DNA from: Gordius sp. MW1
Lineage: Eukaryota > Nematomorpha > Gordioida > Gordea > Gordiidae
Length of the DNA: 64,000 bases
Direction: 5' to 3'
Assembly: GCA_964036665.1 (NCBI GenBank)
Contig: OZ038527.1
Location: 12,555,835-12,619,834, forward strand
Made by a program: the position numbers and the translations under genes. Shown piece by piece: positions 1 to 12,381 of the stretch (position 1 is the first letter of the stretch; every line of letters starts with the position of its first letter). The notes under the pieces were generated by a model. The model saw nothing but the letters and a program-made list of their open reading frames with translations. It had not been told where the DNA came from and did no database searches.

Positions 1-193
1 TCTCAAATTGGCTTATTTTTATATATTTTTTACGCTCTTTCACATAGAATCGAAAAAAATAAATATTTTTACCTCAAAATTTTTAACATTTTTTTCTTTC
101 AACCGTATTCATCCGATGAAAGTTGTCGTTTTCAGACGTTGTTTCCATGATAAAAAGTAAAAATTTATCAGAATCAGAAAACTATTACTTTGA

Positions 194-203
194 AATCATG
201 ATT
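194..203. other. 10-bp palindrome AATCATGATT (one example)
   Basis: Monomers carrying the GATTG variant contain a perfect 10-bp palindrome, AATCATGATT. Monomers with GATCG keep only the inner 8 bp (ATCATGAT). Types G, H and I (GAAATAATGATC) and the units with GAAATCTTGATC lose the symmetry. The site therefore varies between monomer types in a regular pattern. Such palindromes can be dimeric-protein sites, but no binding protein can be named from this window. Confidence 0.5.
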
Positions 204-344
204 GCATAGAGCAGTTTTCAATAATTAAGCACTCACGTTACGATACAACAAACTAATCGCAACAATAAAACGTTGTCTTTTGTCAAAATGATAGTTCTCG
301 CAGCTTAAAACCTCTTTTCGGAAGTCAATCGAGGATAATAGGAT

Positions 345-689
345 TCTCCAATTGGCTTATTTTTATATATTTTTTTACGCTCTTTCACATAAAATCGAAA
401 AAAAAGAATATTTTTACCTCAAAATTTTTCACATTTTTTTCTTTCAACCGTATTCATCCGATGAAAGTTGTCGTTTTCAGACGTTGTTTCCACGATAAAA
501 AGTAAAAATTTATCAGAATCAGAAAACTATTACTTTGAAATCATGACTGCATAGAGCAGTTTTCAAAAATTAAGCACTCACGTTACGATACAACAAACTA
601 ATCGCAACAATAAAACGTTGTCTTTTGTCAAAATGATAGTTCTCGCAGCTTAAAACCTCTTTTCGGAAGTCAATCGAGGATAATAGGAT
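345..689. repeat. Example monomer with internal anatomy
   Basis: This 345-bp unit shows the parts shared by all monomers. Offsets 1 to about 100 are extremely A/T rich, with a TTTTTATATA stretch followed by alternating A and T runs. Offsets about 105 to 150 contain CCGTATTCATCCGATGAAAG and a GTTGT/ACGTTGT imperfect direct repeat. Offsets about 150 to 205 hold the AAAAGTAAAAATTTATCAG segment and the ATCATGA site. Offsets 205 to 255 (GAGC, TTAAG, CACTCACGTTACGATAC) hold many of the type-diagnostic differences. Offsets 256 to 304 form the most conserved core. The last 40 bases carry GGAAGTCAATCGAGG. I count 61 C and 43 G (30% G+C) and 14 CpG, against about 8 expected. No half-length internal repeat is evident, so this does not look like a 172-bp dimer. 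Confidence 0.9.
600..648. other. Conserved core of the monomer (one example)
   Basis: This 49-bp segment, from AATCGCAACAATAAAACG to GTTCTCGCAG, is nearly invariant across the monomers I read, while flanking segments vary by type. Exceptions are scattered single events, for example near 1660, 5085, 8521, 31607 (1-bp loss), 38830 (2-bp loss), 39177, 40240, 44336, 47454 and 63632, and an altered AATGCC form in the two short monomers starting at 1722 and 2059. The segment contains ACGTTGT, which also occurs in the middle of the monomer (CAGACGTTGTTTCC). Conservation may mean a bound protein or only efficient homogenisation; the sequence alone does not decide. It does not match the CENP-B box. 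Confidence 0.6.
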
Positions 690-1721
690 TCTCAAATCGG
701 CTTACTTTTATATATTTTTTCAAGCTCTTTCACATAGAATCGAAAAAAATAAATATTTTTACCTCAAAATTTTTCACATTTTTTCTTTCAACCGTATTCA
801 TCCGAGGAAAGTTGTCGTTTTCAGACGTTGTTTCCATGATAAAAAGTAAACATTTATCAGAATCAGAAAAATATTACTTTGAAATCATGATCGCATAGAG
901 CCATTTTCAAAAATTAAGCACTCACGTTTGAGACAACAAACTAATCGCAACAATAAAACGTTGTCTTTTGTCAAAATGATAGTTCTCGCAGCTTAAAACC
1001 TCTTTTCGGAAGTCAATCGAGGATAATAGGATTCTCCAATTGGCTTATTTTTATATATTTTTTCAAGCTCTTTCACATAGAATCGAAAAAAATAAATATT
1101 TTTACTTCAAAATTTTACACATTTTTTTCTTTCAACCGTATTCATCCGATGAAAGTTGTCATTTTCAGACGTTGTTTCCATGATAAAAAGTAAAAATTTA
1201 TCAGAATCAGAAAACTATTAGTTTGAAATAATGATCGCATAGAGCAATTTTCAAAAATTAAGCACTCACGTTACGATACAACAAACTAATCGCAACAATA
1301 AAACGTTGTCTTTTGTCAAAATGATAGTTCTCGCAGCTTAAAACCTCTTTTTGGAAGTCAATCGAGGATAATAGGATTCTCCAATTGGCTTATTTTTATA
1401 TATTTTTTTACGCTCTTTCACATAGAATCGAAAAAAATGAATATTTTTACCTCAAAATTTTTCACATTTTTTTACTCAACCGTATTCATCCGATGAAAGT
1501 TGTCGTTTTCAGACGTTGTTTCCATGATAAAAAGTAAAAATTTATCAGAATCAGAAAACTATTACTTTGAAATAATGATCGCATAGAGCAATTTTCAAAA
1601 ATTAAGCACTCACGTTACGATACAACAAACTAATCGCAACAATAAAACGTTGTCTTTTGTTAAAATGATAGTTCTCGCAGCTTAAAACCTCTTTTTGGAA
1701 GTCAATCGAGGATAATAGGAT

Positions 1722-2396
1722 TCTCCAATTGGCTTATTTTTATATATTTTTTTACGCTCTTTCACATAGAATCGAAAAAAATGAATATTTTTACCTCAAA
1801 ATTTTTCACATTTTTTTACTCAACCGTATTCATCCGATGAAAGTTGTCGTTTTCAGACGTTGTTTCCATGATAAAAAGTAAAAATTTATCAGAATCAGAA
1901 AACTATTACTTTGAAATCATGATCGCATAGAGCAATTTTCAAAAATTAAGCACTCACTACAACAAACTAATGCCAACAATAAAACGTTGTCTTTTGTCAA
2001 AATGATAGTTCTAGCAGCTTAAAACCTCTTTTCGGAAGTCAATCGAGGATAATAGGATTCTCAAATTGGCTTACTTTTATATATTTTTTTACGCTCTTTC
2101 ACATAGAATCGAAAAAAATGAATATTTTTACCTCAAAATTTTTCACATTTTTTTCTTTCAACCGTATTCATCCGATGAAAGTTGTCGTTTTCAGACGTTG
2201 TTTCCATGATAAAAAGTAAAAATTTATCAGAATCAGAAAACTATTACTTTGAAATCATGATCGCATAGAGCAATTTTCAAAAATTAAGCACTCACTACAA
2301 CAAACTAATGCCAACAATAAAACGTTGTCTTTTGTCAAAATGATAGTTCTAGCAGCTTAAAACCTCTTTTCGGAAGTCAATCGAGGATAATAGGAT
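1722..2396. repeat. Adjacent short monomers with shared 7-bp deletion
   Basis: The two units starting at 1722 (337 bp) and 2059 (338 bp) both read CACTCACTACAAC where other monomers have CACTCACGTTACGATACAAC, a loss of 7 bp. Both also carry AATGCCAAC instead of AATCGCAAC and TTCTAGCAG instead of TTCTCGCAG. Their first halves differ: the first starts CTCCAATTGG and has ACTCAACC, the second starts CTCAAATTGG and has CTTTCAACC. The identical second halves with different first halves indicate local copying of part of a monomer. Confidence 0.85.
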
Positions 2397-4804
2397 TCTC
2401 AAATTGGCTTACTTTTATATATTTTTTCAAGCTCTTTCACATAGAATCGAAAAAAATAAATATTTTTACCTCAAAGTTTTTCACATTTCTTTTCTTTCAA
2501 CCGTATTCATCCGATGAAAGTTGTCGTTTTCAGACGTTGTTTCCATGATAAAAAGTAAAAATTTATCAGAATCAGAAAACTATTACTTTGAAATAATGAT
2601 CGCATAGAGCAATTTTCAAAAATTAAGCACTCACGTTACGATACAACAAACTAATCGCAACAATAAAACGTTGTCTTTTGTCAAAATGATAGTTCTCGCA
2701 GCTTAAAACCTCTTTTCGGAAGTCAATCGAGGATAATAGTATTCTCCAATTGGCTTATTTTTATATTTTTTACGCTCTTTCACATAAAATCGAAAAAAAT
2801 GAATATTTTTACCTCAAAATTTTTCACATTTTTTTATTCAACCGTATTCATCCGATGAAAGTTGTCGTTTTCAGACGTTGTTTCCATGATAAAAAGTAAA
2901 AATTTATCAGAATCAGAAAACTATTACTTTGAAATCATGATCGCATAGAGCAATTTTCAAAAATTAAGCACTCACGTTACGATACAACAAACTAATCGCA
3001 ACAATAAAACGTTGTCTTTTGTCAAAATGATAGTTCTCGCAGCTTAAAACCTCTTTTCGGAAGTCAATCGAGGATAATAGGATTCTCAAATCGGCTTATT
3101 TTTATATATTCTTTTACGCTCTTTCACATAGAATCGAAAAAAATGAATATTTTTACTTCAAAATTTTACACATTTTTTTCTTTCAACCGTATTCATCCGA
3201 TGAAAGTTGTCGTTTTCAGACGTTGTTTCCATGATTAAAAGTAAAAATTTATCAGAATCAGAAAACTATTACTTTGAAATCATGATTGCATAGAGCAGTT
3301 TTCAAAAATTAAGCACTCACGTTGCCATACAACAAACTAATCGCAACAATAAAACGTTGTCTTTTGTCAAAATGATAGTTCTCGCAGCCTAAAACCTCTT
3401 TTCGGAAGTCTATCGAGGATAATAGGATTCTCAAATTGGCTTATTTTTATATATTTTTTCAAGCTCTTTCACATAGAATCGAAAAAAATGAATATTTTTA
3501 CCTCAATTTCACATTTTTTTCTTTCAACCGTATTCATCCGATGAAAGTTGTCGTTTTCAGACGTTGTTTCCATGATAAAAAGTAAAAATTTATCAGAATC
3601 AGAAAACTAATACTTTGAAATCATGATTGCATAGAGCAGTTTTCAAAAATTAAGCACTCACGTTACGATACAACAAACTAATCGCAACAATAAAACGTTG
3701 TCTTTTGTCAAAATGATAGTTCTCGCAGCTTAAAACCTCTTTTCGGAAGTCAATCGAGAATAATAGGATTCTCAAATTGGCTTACTTTTATATATTTTTT
3801 TAAGCTCTTTCACATAGAATCGAAAAAAATGAATATTTTTACCTCAAAATTTTTCACATTTTTTTATTCAACCGTATTCATCCGATGAAAGTTGTCGTTT
3901 TAAGACGTTGTTTCCATGATAAAAAGTTAAAATTTATCAGAATCAGAAAACTATTACTTAAAAATCATGATCGCATAGAGCAATTTTCAAAAATTAAGCA
4001 CTCACGTTGCGATACAACAAACTAATCGCAACAATAAAACGTTGTCTTTTGTCAAAATGATAGTTCTCGCAGCTTAAAACCTCTTTTCGGAAGTCAATCG
4101 AGGATAATAGGATTCTCAAATTGGCTTACTTTTATATATTTTTTCAAGCTCTTTCACATAGAATCGAAAAAAATAAATATTTTTACCTCAAAGTTTTTCA
4201 CATTTTTTTTCTTTCAACCGTATTCATCCGATGAAAGTTGTCGTTTTCAGACGTTGTTTCCATGATAAAAAGTAAAAATTTATCAGAATCAGAAAACTAT
4301 TACTTTGAAATCATGATCGCATAGAGCAATTTTCAAAAATTAAGCACTCACGTTACGATACAACATACTAATCGCAACAATAAAACGTTGTCTTTTGTCA
4401 AAATGATAGTTCTCGCAGCTTAAAACCTCTTTTCGGAAGTCAATTGAGGATAATAGGATTCTCAAATCGGCTTTCTTTTATATATTTTTTCAAGCTATTT
4501 CAGATAGAATCGAAAAAAATAAATATTTTTACCTCAACGTTTTTCACATTTTTTTCTTTCAACCGTATTCATCCGATGAAAGTTGTCGTTTTCAGACGTT
4601 GTTTCCACGATAAAAAGTAAAAATTTATCAGAATCAGAAAACTATTACTTTGAAATCATGATTGCATAGAGCAGTTTTCAAAAATTAAGCACTCACGTTA
4701 CGATACAACAAACTAATCGCAACAATAAAACGTTGTCTTTTGTCAAAATGATAGTTCTCGCAGCTTAAAACCTCTTTTCGGAAGTCAATCGAGGATAATA
4801 GGAT

Positions 4805-7800
4805 TCTCAAATCGGCTTATTTTTATATATTTTTTCAAGCTCTTTCACATAGAATCGAAAAAAATGAATATTTTTACCTCAAAATTTTTCACATTTTTTT
4901 CTTTCAACCGTATTCATCCGATGAAAGTTGTCGTTTTCAGACGTTGTTTCCATGATAAAAAGTAAAAATTTATCAGAATCAGAAAACTATTACTTTGAAA
5001 TCATGATCGCATAGAGCAATTTTCAAAAATTAAGCACTCACGTTACGATACAACAAACTAATCGCAACAATAAAACGTTGTCTTTCGTCAAAATGATAGT
5101 TCTCGCAGCTTAAAACCTCTTTTCGGAAGTCAATCGAGGATAATAGGATTCTCAAATCGGCTTACTTTTATATATTTTTTTACGCTCTGTCACATAGAAT
5201 CGAAAAAAATAATTATTTTTACCCCAAAGGTTTCACATTTCTTTTCTTTCAACCGTATTCATCCGATGAAAGTTGTCGTTTTCAGACGTTGTTTTCATGA
5301 TAAAAAGTAAAAATTTATCAGAATCAGAAAACTATTACTTTGAAATCATGATTGCATAGAGCAGTTTTCAAAAATTAAGCACTCACGTTTGATACAACAT
5401 ACTAATCGCAACAATAAAACGTTGTCTTTTGTCAAAATGATAGTTCTCGCAGCTTAAAACCTCTTTTCGGAAGTCAATCGAGGATAATAGGATTCTCAAA
5501 TCGGCTTACTTTTATATATTTTTTTACGCTCTGTCACATAGAATCGAAAAAAATAAATATTTTTACCTCAAAGTTTTTCACATTTCTTTTCTTTCAACCG
5601 TATTCATCCGATGAAAGTTGTCGTTTTCAGACGTTGTTTCCATGATAAAAAGTAAAAATTTATCAGAATCAGAAACCTATTACTTTGAAATCATGATCGC
5701 ATAGAGCAGTTTTCAAAAATTAAGCACTCACGTTTGATACAACATACTAATCGCAACAATAAAACGTTGTCTTTTGTCAAAATGATAGTTCTCGCAGCTT
5801 AAAACCTCTTTTCGGAAGTCAATCGAGGATAATAGGATTCTCAAATTGGCTTATTTTTATATATTTTTTTACGCTCTTTTACATAGAATCGAAAAAAATG
5901 AATATTTTTACCTCAAAATTTTTCACATTTTTTCCTTTCAACCGTATTCATCCGATGAAAGTTGTCGTTAGACGTTGTTTCCATGATAAAAAGTAAAAAT
6001 TTATCAGAATCAGAAAACTATTACTTTGAAATCATGATTGCATAGAGCAATTTTCAAAAATTAAGCACTCACGTTGCGATACAACAAACTAATCGCAACA
6101 ATAAAACGTTGTCTTTTGTCAAAATGATAGTTCTCGCAGCTTAAAACCTCTTTTCGGAAGTCAATCGAGGATAATAGGATTCTCAAATTGGCTTACTTTT
6201 ATATATTTTTTCAAGCTCTTTCACATAGAATCGAAAAAAATAAATATTTTTACCTCAAAGTTTTTCACATTTCTTTTCTTTCAACCGTATTCATCCGATG
6301 AAAGTTGTCGTTTTCAGACGTTGTTTCCATGATAAAAAGTAAAAATTTATCAGAATCAGAAAACTATTACTTTGAAATAATGATCGCATAGAGCAATTTT
6401 CAAAAATTAAGCACTCACGTTACGATACAACAAACTAATCGCAACAATAAAACGTTGTCTTTTGTCAAAATGATAGTTCTCGCAGCTTAAAACCTCTTTT
6501 TGGAAGTCAATCGAGGATAATAGGATTCTCCAATTGGCTTATTTTTATATATTTTTTTACGCTCTTTCACATAGAATCGAAAAAAATGAATATTTTTACC
6601 TCAAAATTTTTCACATTTTTTTACTCAACCGTATTCATCCGATGAAAGTTGTCGTTTTCAGACGTTGTTTCCATGATAAAAAGTAAAAATTTATCAGAAT
6701 CAGAAAACTATTACTTTGAAATAATGATCGCATAGAGCAATTTTCAAATATTAAGAACTCACGTTACGATACAACAAACTAATCGCAACAATAAAACGTT
6801 GTCTTTTGTCAAAATGATAGTTCTCGCAGCTTAAAACCTCTTTTTGGAAGTCAATCGAGGATAATAGGATTCTCCAATTGGCTTATTTTTATATATTTTT
6901 TTACGCTCATTCACATAGAATCGAAAAAAATGAATATTTTTACCTCAAAATTTTTCACATTTTTTTACTCAACCGTATTCATCCGATGAAAGTTGTCGTT
7001 TTCAGACGTTGTTTCCATGATAAAAAGTAAAAATTTATCAGAATCAGAAAACTATTACTTTGAAATAATGATCGCATAGAGCAATTTTCAAATATTAAGA
7101 ACTCACGTTACGATACAACAAACTAATCGCAACAATAAAACGTTGTCTTTTGTCAAAATGATAGTTCTCGCAGCCCAAAACCTCTTTTCGGAAGTCAATC
7201 GAGGATAATAGTATTCTCCAATTGGCTTATTTTTATATATTTTTTTACGCTCTTTCACATAAAATCGAAAAAAATGAATATTTTTACCTCAAAATTTTTC
7301 ACATTTTTTTATTCAACCGTATTCATCCGATGAAAGTTGTACTTTTCAGACGTTGTTTCCATGATAAAAAGTAAAAATTTATCAGAATCAGAAAACTATT
7401 ACTTTGTAATCATGATCGCATAGAGCAATTTTCAAAAATTAAGCACTCACGTTACGATACAACAAACTAATCGCAACAATAAAACGTTGTCTTTTGTCAA
7501 AATGATAGTTCTCGCAGCTTAAAACCTCTTTTCGGAAGTCAATCGAGGATAATAGGATTCTCAAATCGGCTTATTTTTTTATATTCTTTTACGCTCTTTC
7601 ACATAGAATCGAAAAAAATCAATATTTTTACTTCAAAATTTTACACATTTTTTTCTTTCAACCGTATTCATCCGATGAAAGTTGTACTTTTCAGACGTTG
7701 TTTCCATGATAAAAAGTAAAAATTTATCAGAATCAGAAAACTATTACTTTGTAATCATGATCGCATAGAGCAATTTTCAAAAATTAAGCACTCACGTTGC

Positions 7801-8593
7801 GATACAACAAACTAATCGCAACAATAAAACGTTGTCTTTTGTCAAAATGATAGTTCTCGCAGCTTAAAACCTCTTTTCGGAAGTCAATCGAGGATAATAG
7901 GATTCTCAAATTGGCTTACTTTTATATATTTTTTCAAGCTCTTTCACATAGAATCGAAAAAAATAAATATTTTTACCTCAAAGTTTTTCACATTTCTTTT
8001 CTTTCAACCGTATTCATCCGATGAAAGTTGTCGTTTTCAGACGTTGTTTCCATGATAAAAAGTAAAAATTTATCAGAATCAGAAAGTTATTACTTTGAAA
8101 TCATGATCGCATAGAGCAGTTTTCAAAAATTAAGCACTCACGTTTGATACAACATACTAATCGCAACAATAAAACGTTGTCTTTTGTCAAAATGATAGTT
8201 CTCGCAGCTTAAAACCTCTTTTCGGAAGTCAATCGAGGATAATAGGATTCTCAAATTGGCTTATTTTTATATATTTTTTTACGCTCTTTTACATAGAATC
8301 GAAAAAAATGAATATTTTTACCTCAAAATTTTTCACATTTTTTTCTTTCAACCGTATTCATCCGATGAAAGTTGTCGTTTTCAGACGTTGTTTCCATGAT
8401 AAAAAGTAAAAATTTATCAGAATCAGAAAACTATTACTTTGAAATCATGATTGCATAGAGCAATTTTCAAAAATTAAGCACTCACGTTGCGATACAACAA
8501 ACTAATCGCAACAATAAAACGATGTCTTTTGTCAAAATGATAGTTCTCGCAGCTTAAAACCTCTTTTCGGAAGTCAATCCAGGATAATAGGAT
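4805..8593. repeat. 11-monomer HOR, copy 1 (3789 bp)
   Basis: Monomers start at 4805, 5150, 5494, 5839, 6181, 6527, 6871, 7215, 7559, 7904 and 8249, with types P, Q, Q, F, G, H, I, A, B', E, F. The copy shares private markers with the next 3.8 kb: CTTTCGTC at 5082, AATTATTTTTACCCC at 5211, AGAAACCTAT at 5681, the 3-bp loss GTTGTCGTTAGACG at 5961, GTTGTACTTTT in both A and B', and AGAAAGTTAT at 8081. Each of these recurs 3788 or 3789 bp later. The run F G H I A follows the canonical order, while P-Q-Q replaces C-D-E. The B' unit differs from B by lacking CATGATTAAAAG and GTTGCC. Confidence 0.95.
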
Positions 8594-11500
8594 TCTCAAA
8601 TCGGCTTATTTTTATATATTTTTTCAAGCTCTTTCACATAGAATCGAAAAAAATGAATATTTTTACCTCAAAATTTTTCACATTTTTTTCTTTCAACCGT
8701 ATTCATCCGATGAAAGTTGTCGTTTTCAGACGTTGTTTCCATGATAAAAAGTAAAAATTTATCAGAATCAGAAAACTATTACTTTGAAATCATGATCGCA
8801 TAGAGCAATTTTCAAAAATTAAGCACTCACGTTACGATACAACAAACTAATCGCAACAATAAAACGTTGTCTTTCGTCAAAATGATAGTTCTCGCAGCTT
8901 AAAACCTCTTTTCGGAAGTCAATCGAGGATAATAGGATTCTCAAATCGGCTTACTTTTATATATTTTTTTACGCTCTGTCACATAGAATCGAAAAAAATA
9001 ATTATTTTTACCCCAAAGGTTTCACATTTCTTTTCTTTCAACCGTATTCATCCGATGAAAGTTGTCGTTTTCAGACGTTGTTTTCATGATAAAAAGTAAA
9101 AATTTATCAGAATCAGAAAACTATTACTTTGAAATCATGATTGCATAGAGCAGTTTTCAAAAATTAAGCACTCACGTTTGATACAACATACTAATCGCAA
9201 CAATAAAACGTTGTCTTTTGTCAAAATGATAGTTCTCGCAGCTTAAACCTCTTTTCGGAAGTCAATCGAGGATAATAGGATTCTCAAATCGGCTTACTTT
9301 TATATATTTTTTTACGCTCTGTCACATAGAATCGAAAAAAATAAATATTTTTACCTCAAAGTTTTTCACATTTCTTTTCTTTCAACCGTATTCATCCGAT
9401 GAAAGTTGTCGTTTTCAGACGTTGTTTCCATGATAAAAAGTAAAAATTTATCAGAATCAGAAACCTATTACTTTGAAATCATGATCGCATAGAGCAGTTT
9501 TCAAAAATTAAGCACTCACGTTTGATACAACATACTAATCGCAACAATAAAACGTTGTCTTTTGTCAAAATGATAGTTCTCGCAGCTTAAAACCTCTTTT
9601 TGGAAGTCAATCGAGGATAATAGGATTCTCAAATTGGCTTATTTTTATATATTTTTTTACGCTCTTTTACATAGAATCGAAAAAAATGAATATTTTTACC
9701 TCAAAATTTATCACATTTTTTTCTTTCAACCGTATTCATCCGATGAAAGTTGTCGTTAGACGTTGTTTCCATGATAAAAAGTAAAAATTTATCAGAATCA
9801 GAAAACTATTACTTTGAAATCATGATTGCATAGAGCAATTTTCAAAAATTAAGCACTCACGTTGCGATACAACAAACTAATCGCAACAATAAAACGTTGT
9901 CTTTTGTCAAAATGATAGTTCTCGCAGCTTAAAACCTCTTTTCGGAAGTCAATCGAGGATAATAGGATTCTCAAATTGGCTTACTTTTATATATTTTTTC
10001 AAGCTCTTTCACATAGAATCGAAAAAAATAAATATTTTTACCTCAAAGTTTTTCACATTTCTTTTCTTTCAACCGTATTCATCCGATGAAAGTTGTCGTT
10101 TTCAGACGTTGTTTCCATGATAAAAAGTAAAAATTTATCAGAATCAGAAAACTATTACTTTGAAATAATGATCGCATAGAGCAATTTTCAAAAATTAAGC
10201 ACTCACGTTACGATACAACAAACTAATCGCAACAATAAAACGTTGTCTTTTGTCAAAATGATAGTTCTCGCAGCTTAAAACCTCTTTTTGGAAGTCAATC
10301 GAGGATAATAGGATTCTCCAATTGGCTTATTTTTATATATTTTTTTACGCTCTTTCACATAGAATCGAAAAAAATGAATATTTTTACCTCAAAATTTTTC
10401 ACATTTTTTTACTCAACCGTATTCATCCGATGAAAGTTGTCGTTTTCAGACGTTGTTTCCATGATAAAAAGTAAAAATTTATCAGAATCAGAAAACTATT
10501 ACTTTGAAATAATGATCGCATAGAGCAATTTTCAAATATTAAGAACTCACGTTACGATACAACAAACTAATCGCAACAATAAAACGTTGTCTTTTGTCAA
10601 AATGATAGTTCTCGCAGCTTAAAACCTCTTTTTGGAAGTCAATCGAGGATAATAGGATTCTCCAATTGGCTTATTTTTATATATTTTTTTACGCTCATTC
10701 ACATAGAATCGAAAAAAATGAATATTTTTACCTCAAAATTTTTCACATTTTTTTACTCAACCGTATTCATCCGATGAAAGTTGTCGTTTTCAGACGTTGT
10801 TTCCATGATAAAAAGTAAAAATTTATCAGAATCAGAAAACTATTACTTTGAAATAATGATCGCATAGAGCAATTTTCAAATATTAAGAACTCACGTTACG
10901 ATACAACAAACTAATCGCAACAATAAAACGTTGTCTTTTGTCAAAATGATAGTTCTCGCAGCCCAAAACCTCTTTTCGGAAGTCAATCGAGGATAATAGT
11001 ATTCTCCAATTGGCTTATTTTTATATATTTTTTTACGCTCTTTCACATAAAATCGAAAAAAATGAATATTTTTACCTCAAAATTTTTCACATTTTTTTAT
11101 TCAACCGTATTCATCCGATGAAAGTTGTACTTTTCAGACGTTGTTTCCATGATAAAAAGTAAAAATTTATCAGAATCAGAAAACTATTACTTTGTAATCA
11201 TGATCGCATAGAGCAATTTTCAAAAATTAAGCACTCACGTTACGATACAACAAACTAATCGCAACAATAAAACGTTGTCTTTTGTCAAAATGATAGTTCT
11301 CGCAGCTTAAAACCTCTTTTCGGAAGTCAATCGAGGATAATAGGATTCTCAAATCGGCTTATTTTTTTATATTCTTTTACGCTCTTTCACATAGAATCGA
11401 AAAAAATCAATATTTTTACTTCAAAATTTTACACATTTTTTTCTTTCAACCGTATTCATCCGATGAAAGTTGTACTTTTCAGACGTTGTTTCCATGATAA

Positions 11501-12381
11501 AAAGTAAAAATTTATCAGAATCAGAAAACTATTACTTTGTAATCATGATCGCATAGAGCAATTTTCAAAAATTAAGCACTCACGTTGCGATACAACAAAC
11601 TAATCGCAACAATAAAACGTTGTCTTTTGTCAAAATGATAGTTCTCGCAGCTTAAAACCTCTTTTCGGAAGTCAATCGAGAATAATAGGATTCTCAAATT
11701 GGCTTACTTTTATATATTTTTTCAAGCTCTTTCACATAGAATCGAAAAAAATAAATATTTTTACCTCAAAGTTTTTCACATTTCTTTTCTTTCAACCGTA
11801 TTCATCCGATGAAAGTTGTCGTTTTCAGACGTTGTTTCCATGATAAAAAGTAAAAATTTATCAGAATCAGAAAGTTATTACTTTGAAATCATGATCGCAT
11901 AGAGCAGTTTTCAAAAATTAAGCACTCACGTTTGATACAACATACTAATCGCAACAATAAAACGTTGTCTTTTGTCAAAATGATAGTTCTCGCAGCTTAA
12001 AACCTCTTTTCGGAAGTCAATCGAGGATAATAGGATTCTCAAATTGGCTTATTTTTATATATTTTTTTACGCTCTTTTACATAGAATCGAAAAAAATGAA
12101 TATTTTTACCTCAAAATTTTTCACATTTTTTTCTTTCAACCGTATTCATCCGATGAAAGTTGTCGTTTTCAGACGTTGTTTCCATGATAAAAAGTAAAAA
12201 TTTATCAGAATCAGAAAACTATTACTTTGAAATCATGATTGCATAGAGCAATTTTCAAAAATTAAGCACTCACGTTGCGATACAACAAACTAATCGCAAC
12301 AATAAAACGTTGTCTTTTGTCAAAATGATAGTTCTCGCAGCTTAAAACCTCTTTTCGGAAGTCAATCGAGGATAATAGGAT
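8594..12381. repeat. 11-monomer HOR, copy 2 (3788 bp)
   Basis: Monomers start at 8594, 8939, 9282, 9627, 9969, 10315, 10659, 11003, 11347, 11692 and 12037. Every marker of copy 1 is present at an offset of 3789 bp up to about 9245, and 3788 bp afterwards, because one A is missing in GCTTAAACCTC. By eye I found only about eight differences between the copies, including sites near 5932/9720, 8521, 8580, 9600, 9709 and 11681. Identity is therefore above 99%, which indicates a recent duplication relative to the divergence between monomer types. Confidence 0.95.

Larger units (their letters stand above)
1..4804. repeat. Heterogeneous monomer block (14 units)
   Basis: Monomers start at 1, 345, 690, 1033, 1378, 1722, 2059, 2397, 2743, 3084, 3429, 3770, 4114 and 4460. 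The first seven follow no clear HOR order. Units at 1378 and 1722 are H-like neighbours. From 2397 on the order is roughly G, A-like, B, C, D, E-like, which is the canonical order lacking H and I, and then the J unit at 4460 (CTATTTCAGAT). The C unit at 3429 has lost 4 bp in CTCAATTTCAC, and the D unit at 3770 has TTTTTTAAGCTC. This block is more diverged between neighbours than the blocks downstream. No gene is present. Confidence 0.85.

Noticed and set aside
455-545. Hammerhead ribozyme in the satellite
   Set aside because: CCGATGAAAG on the plus strand and CTGATAAA on the minus strand resemble part of the core, but the CTGATGA core and a matching GAAAC with paired stems are absent.
600-689. 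CENP-B box
   Set aside because: The nearest string, TTCGGAAGTCAATCGAGG at the end of the monomer, has the leading TTCG but fails at the required central A and the CGGG part. I found no match on either strand of the example monomer.
345-689. Monomer as a dimer of a 172-bp repeat
   Set aside because: The two halves do not align beyond short shared words such as ACGTTGT and runs of A or T.
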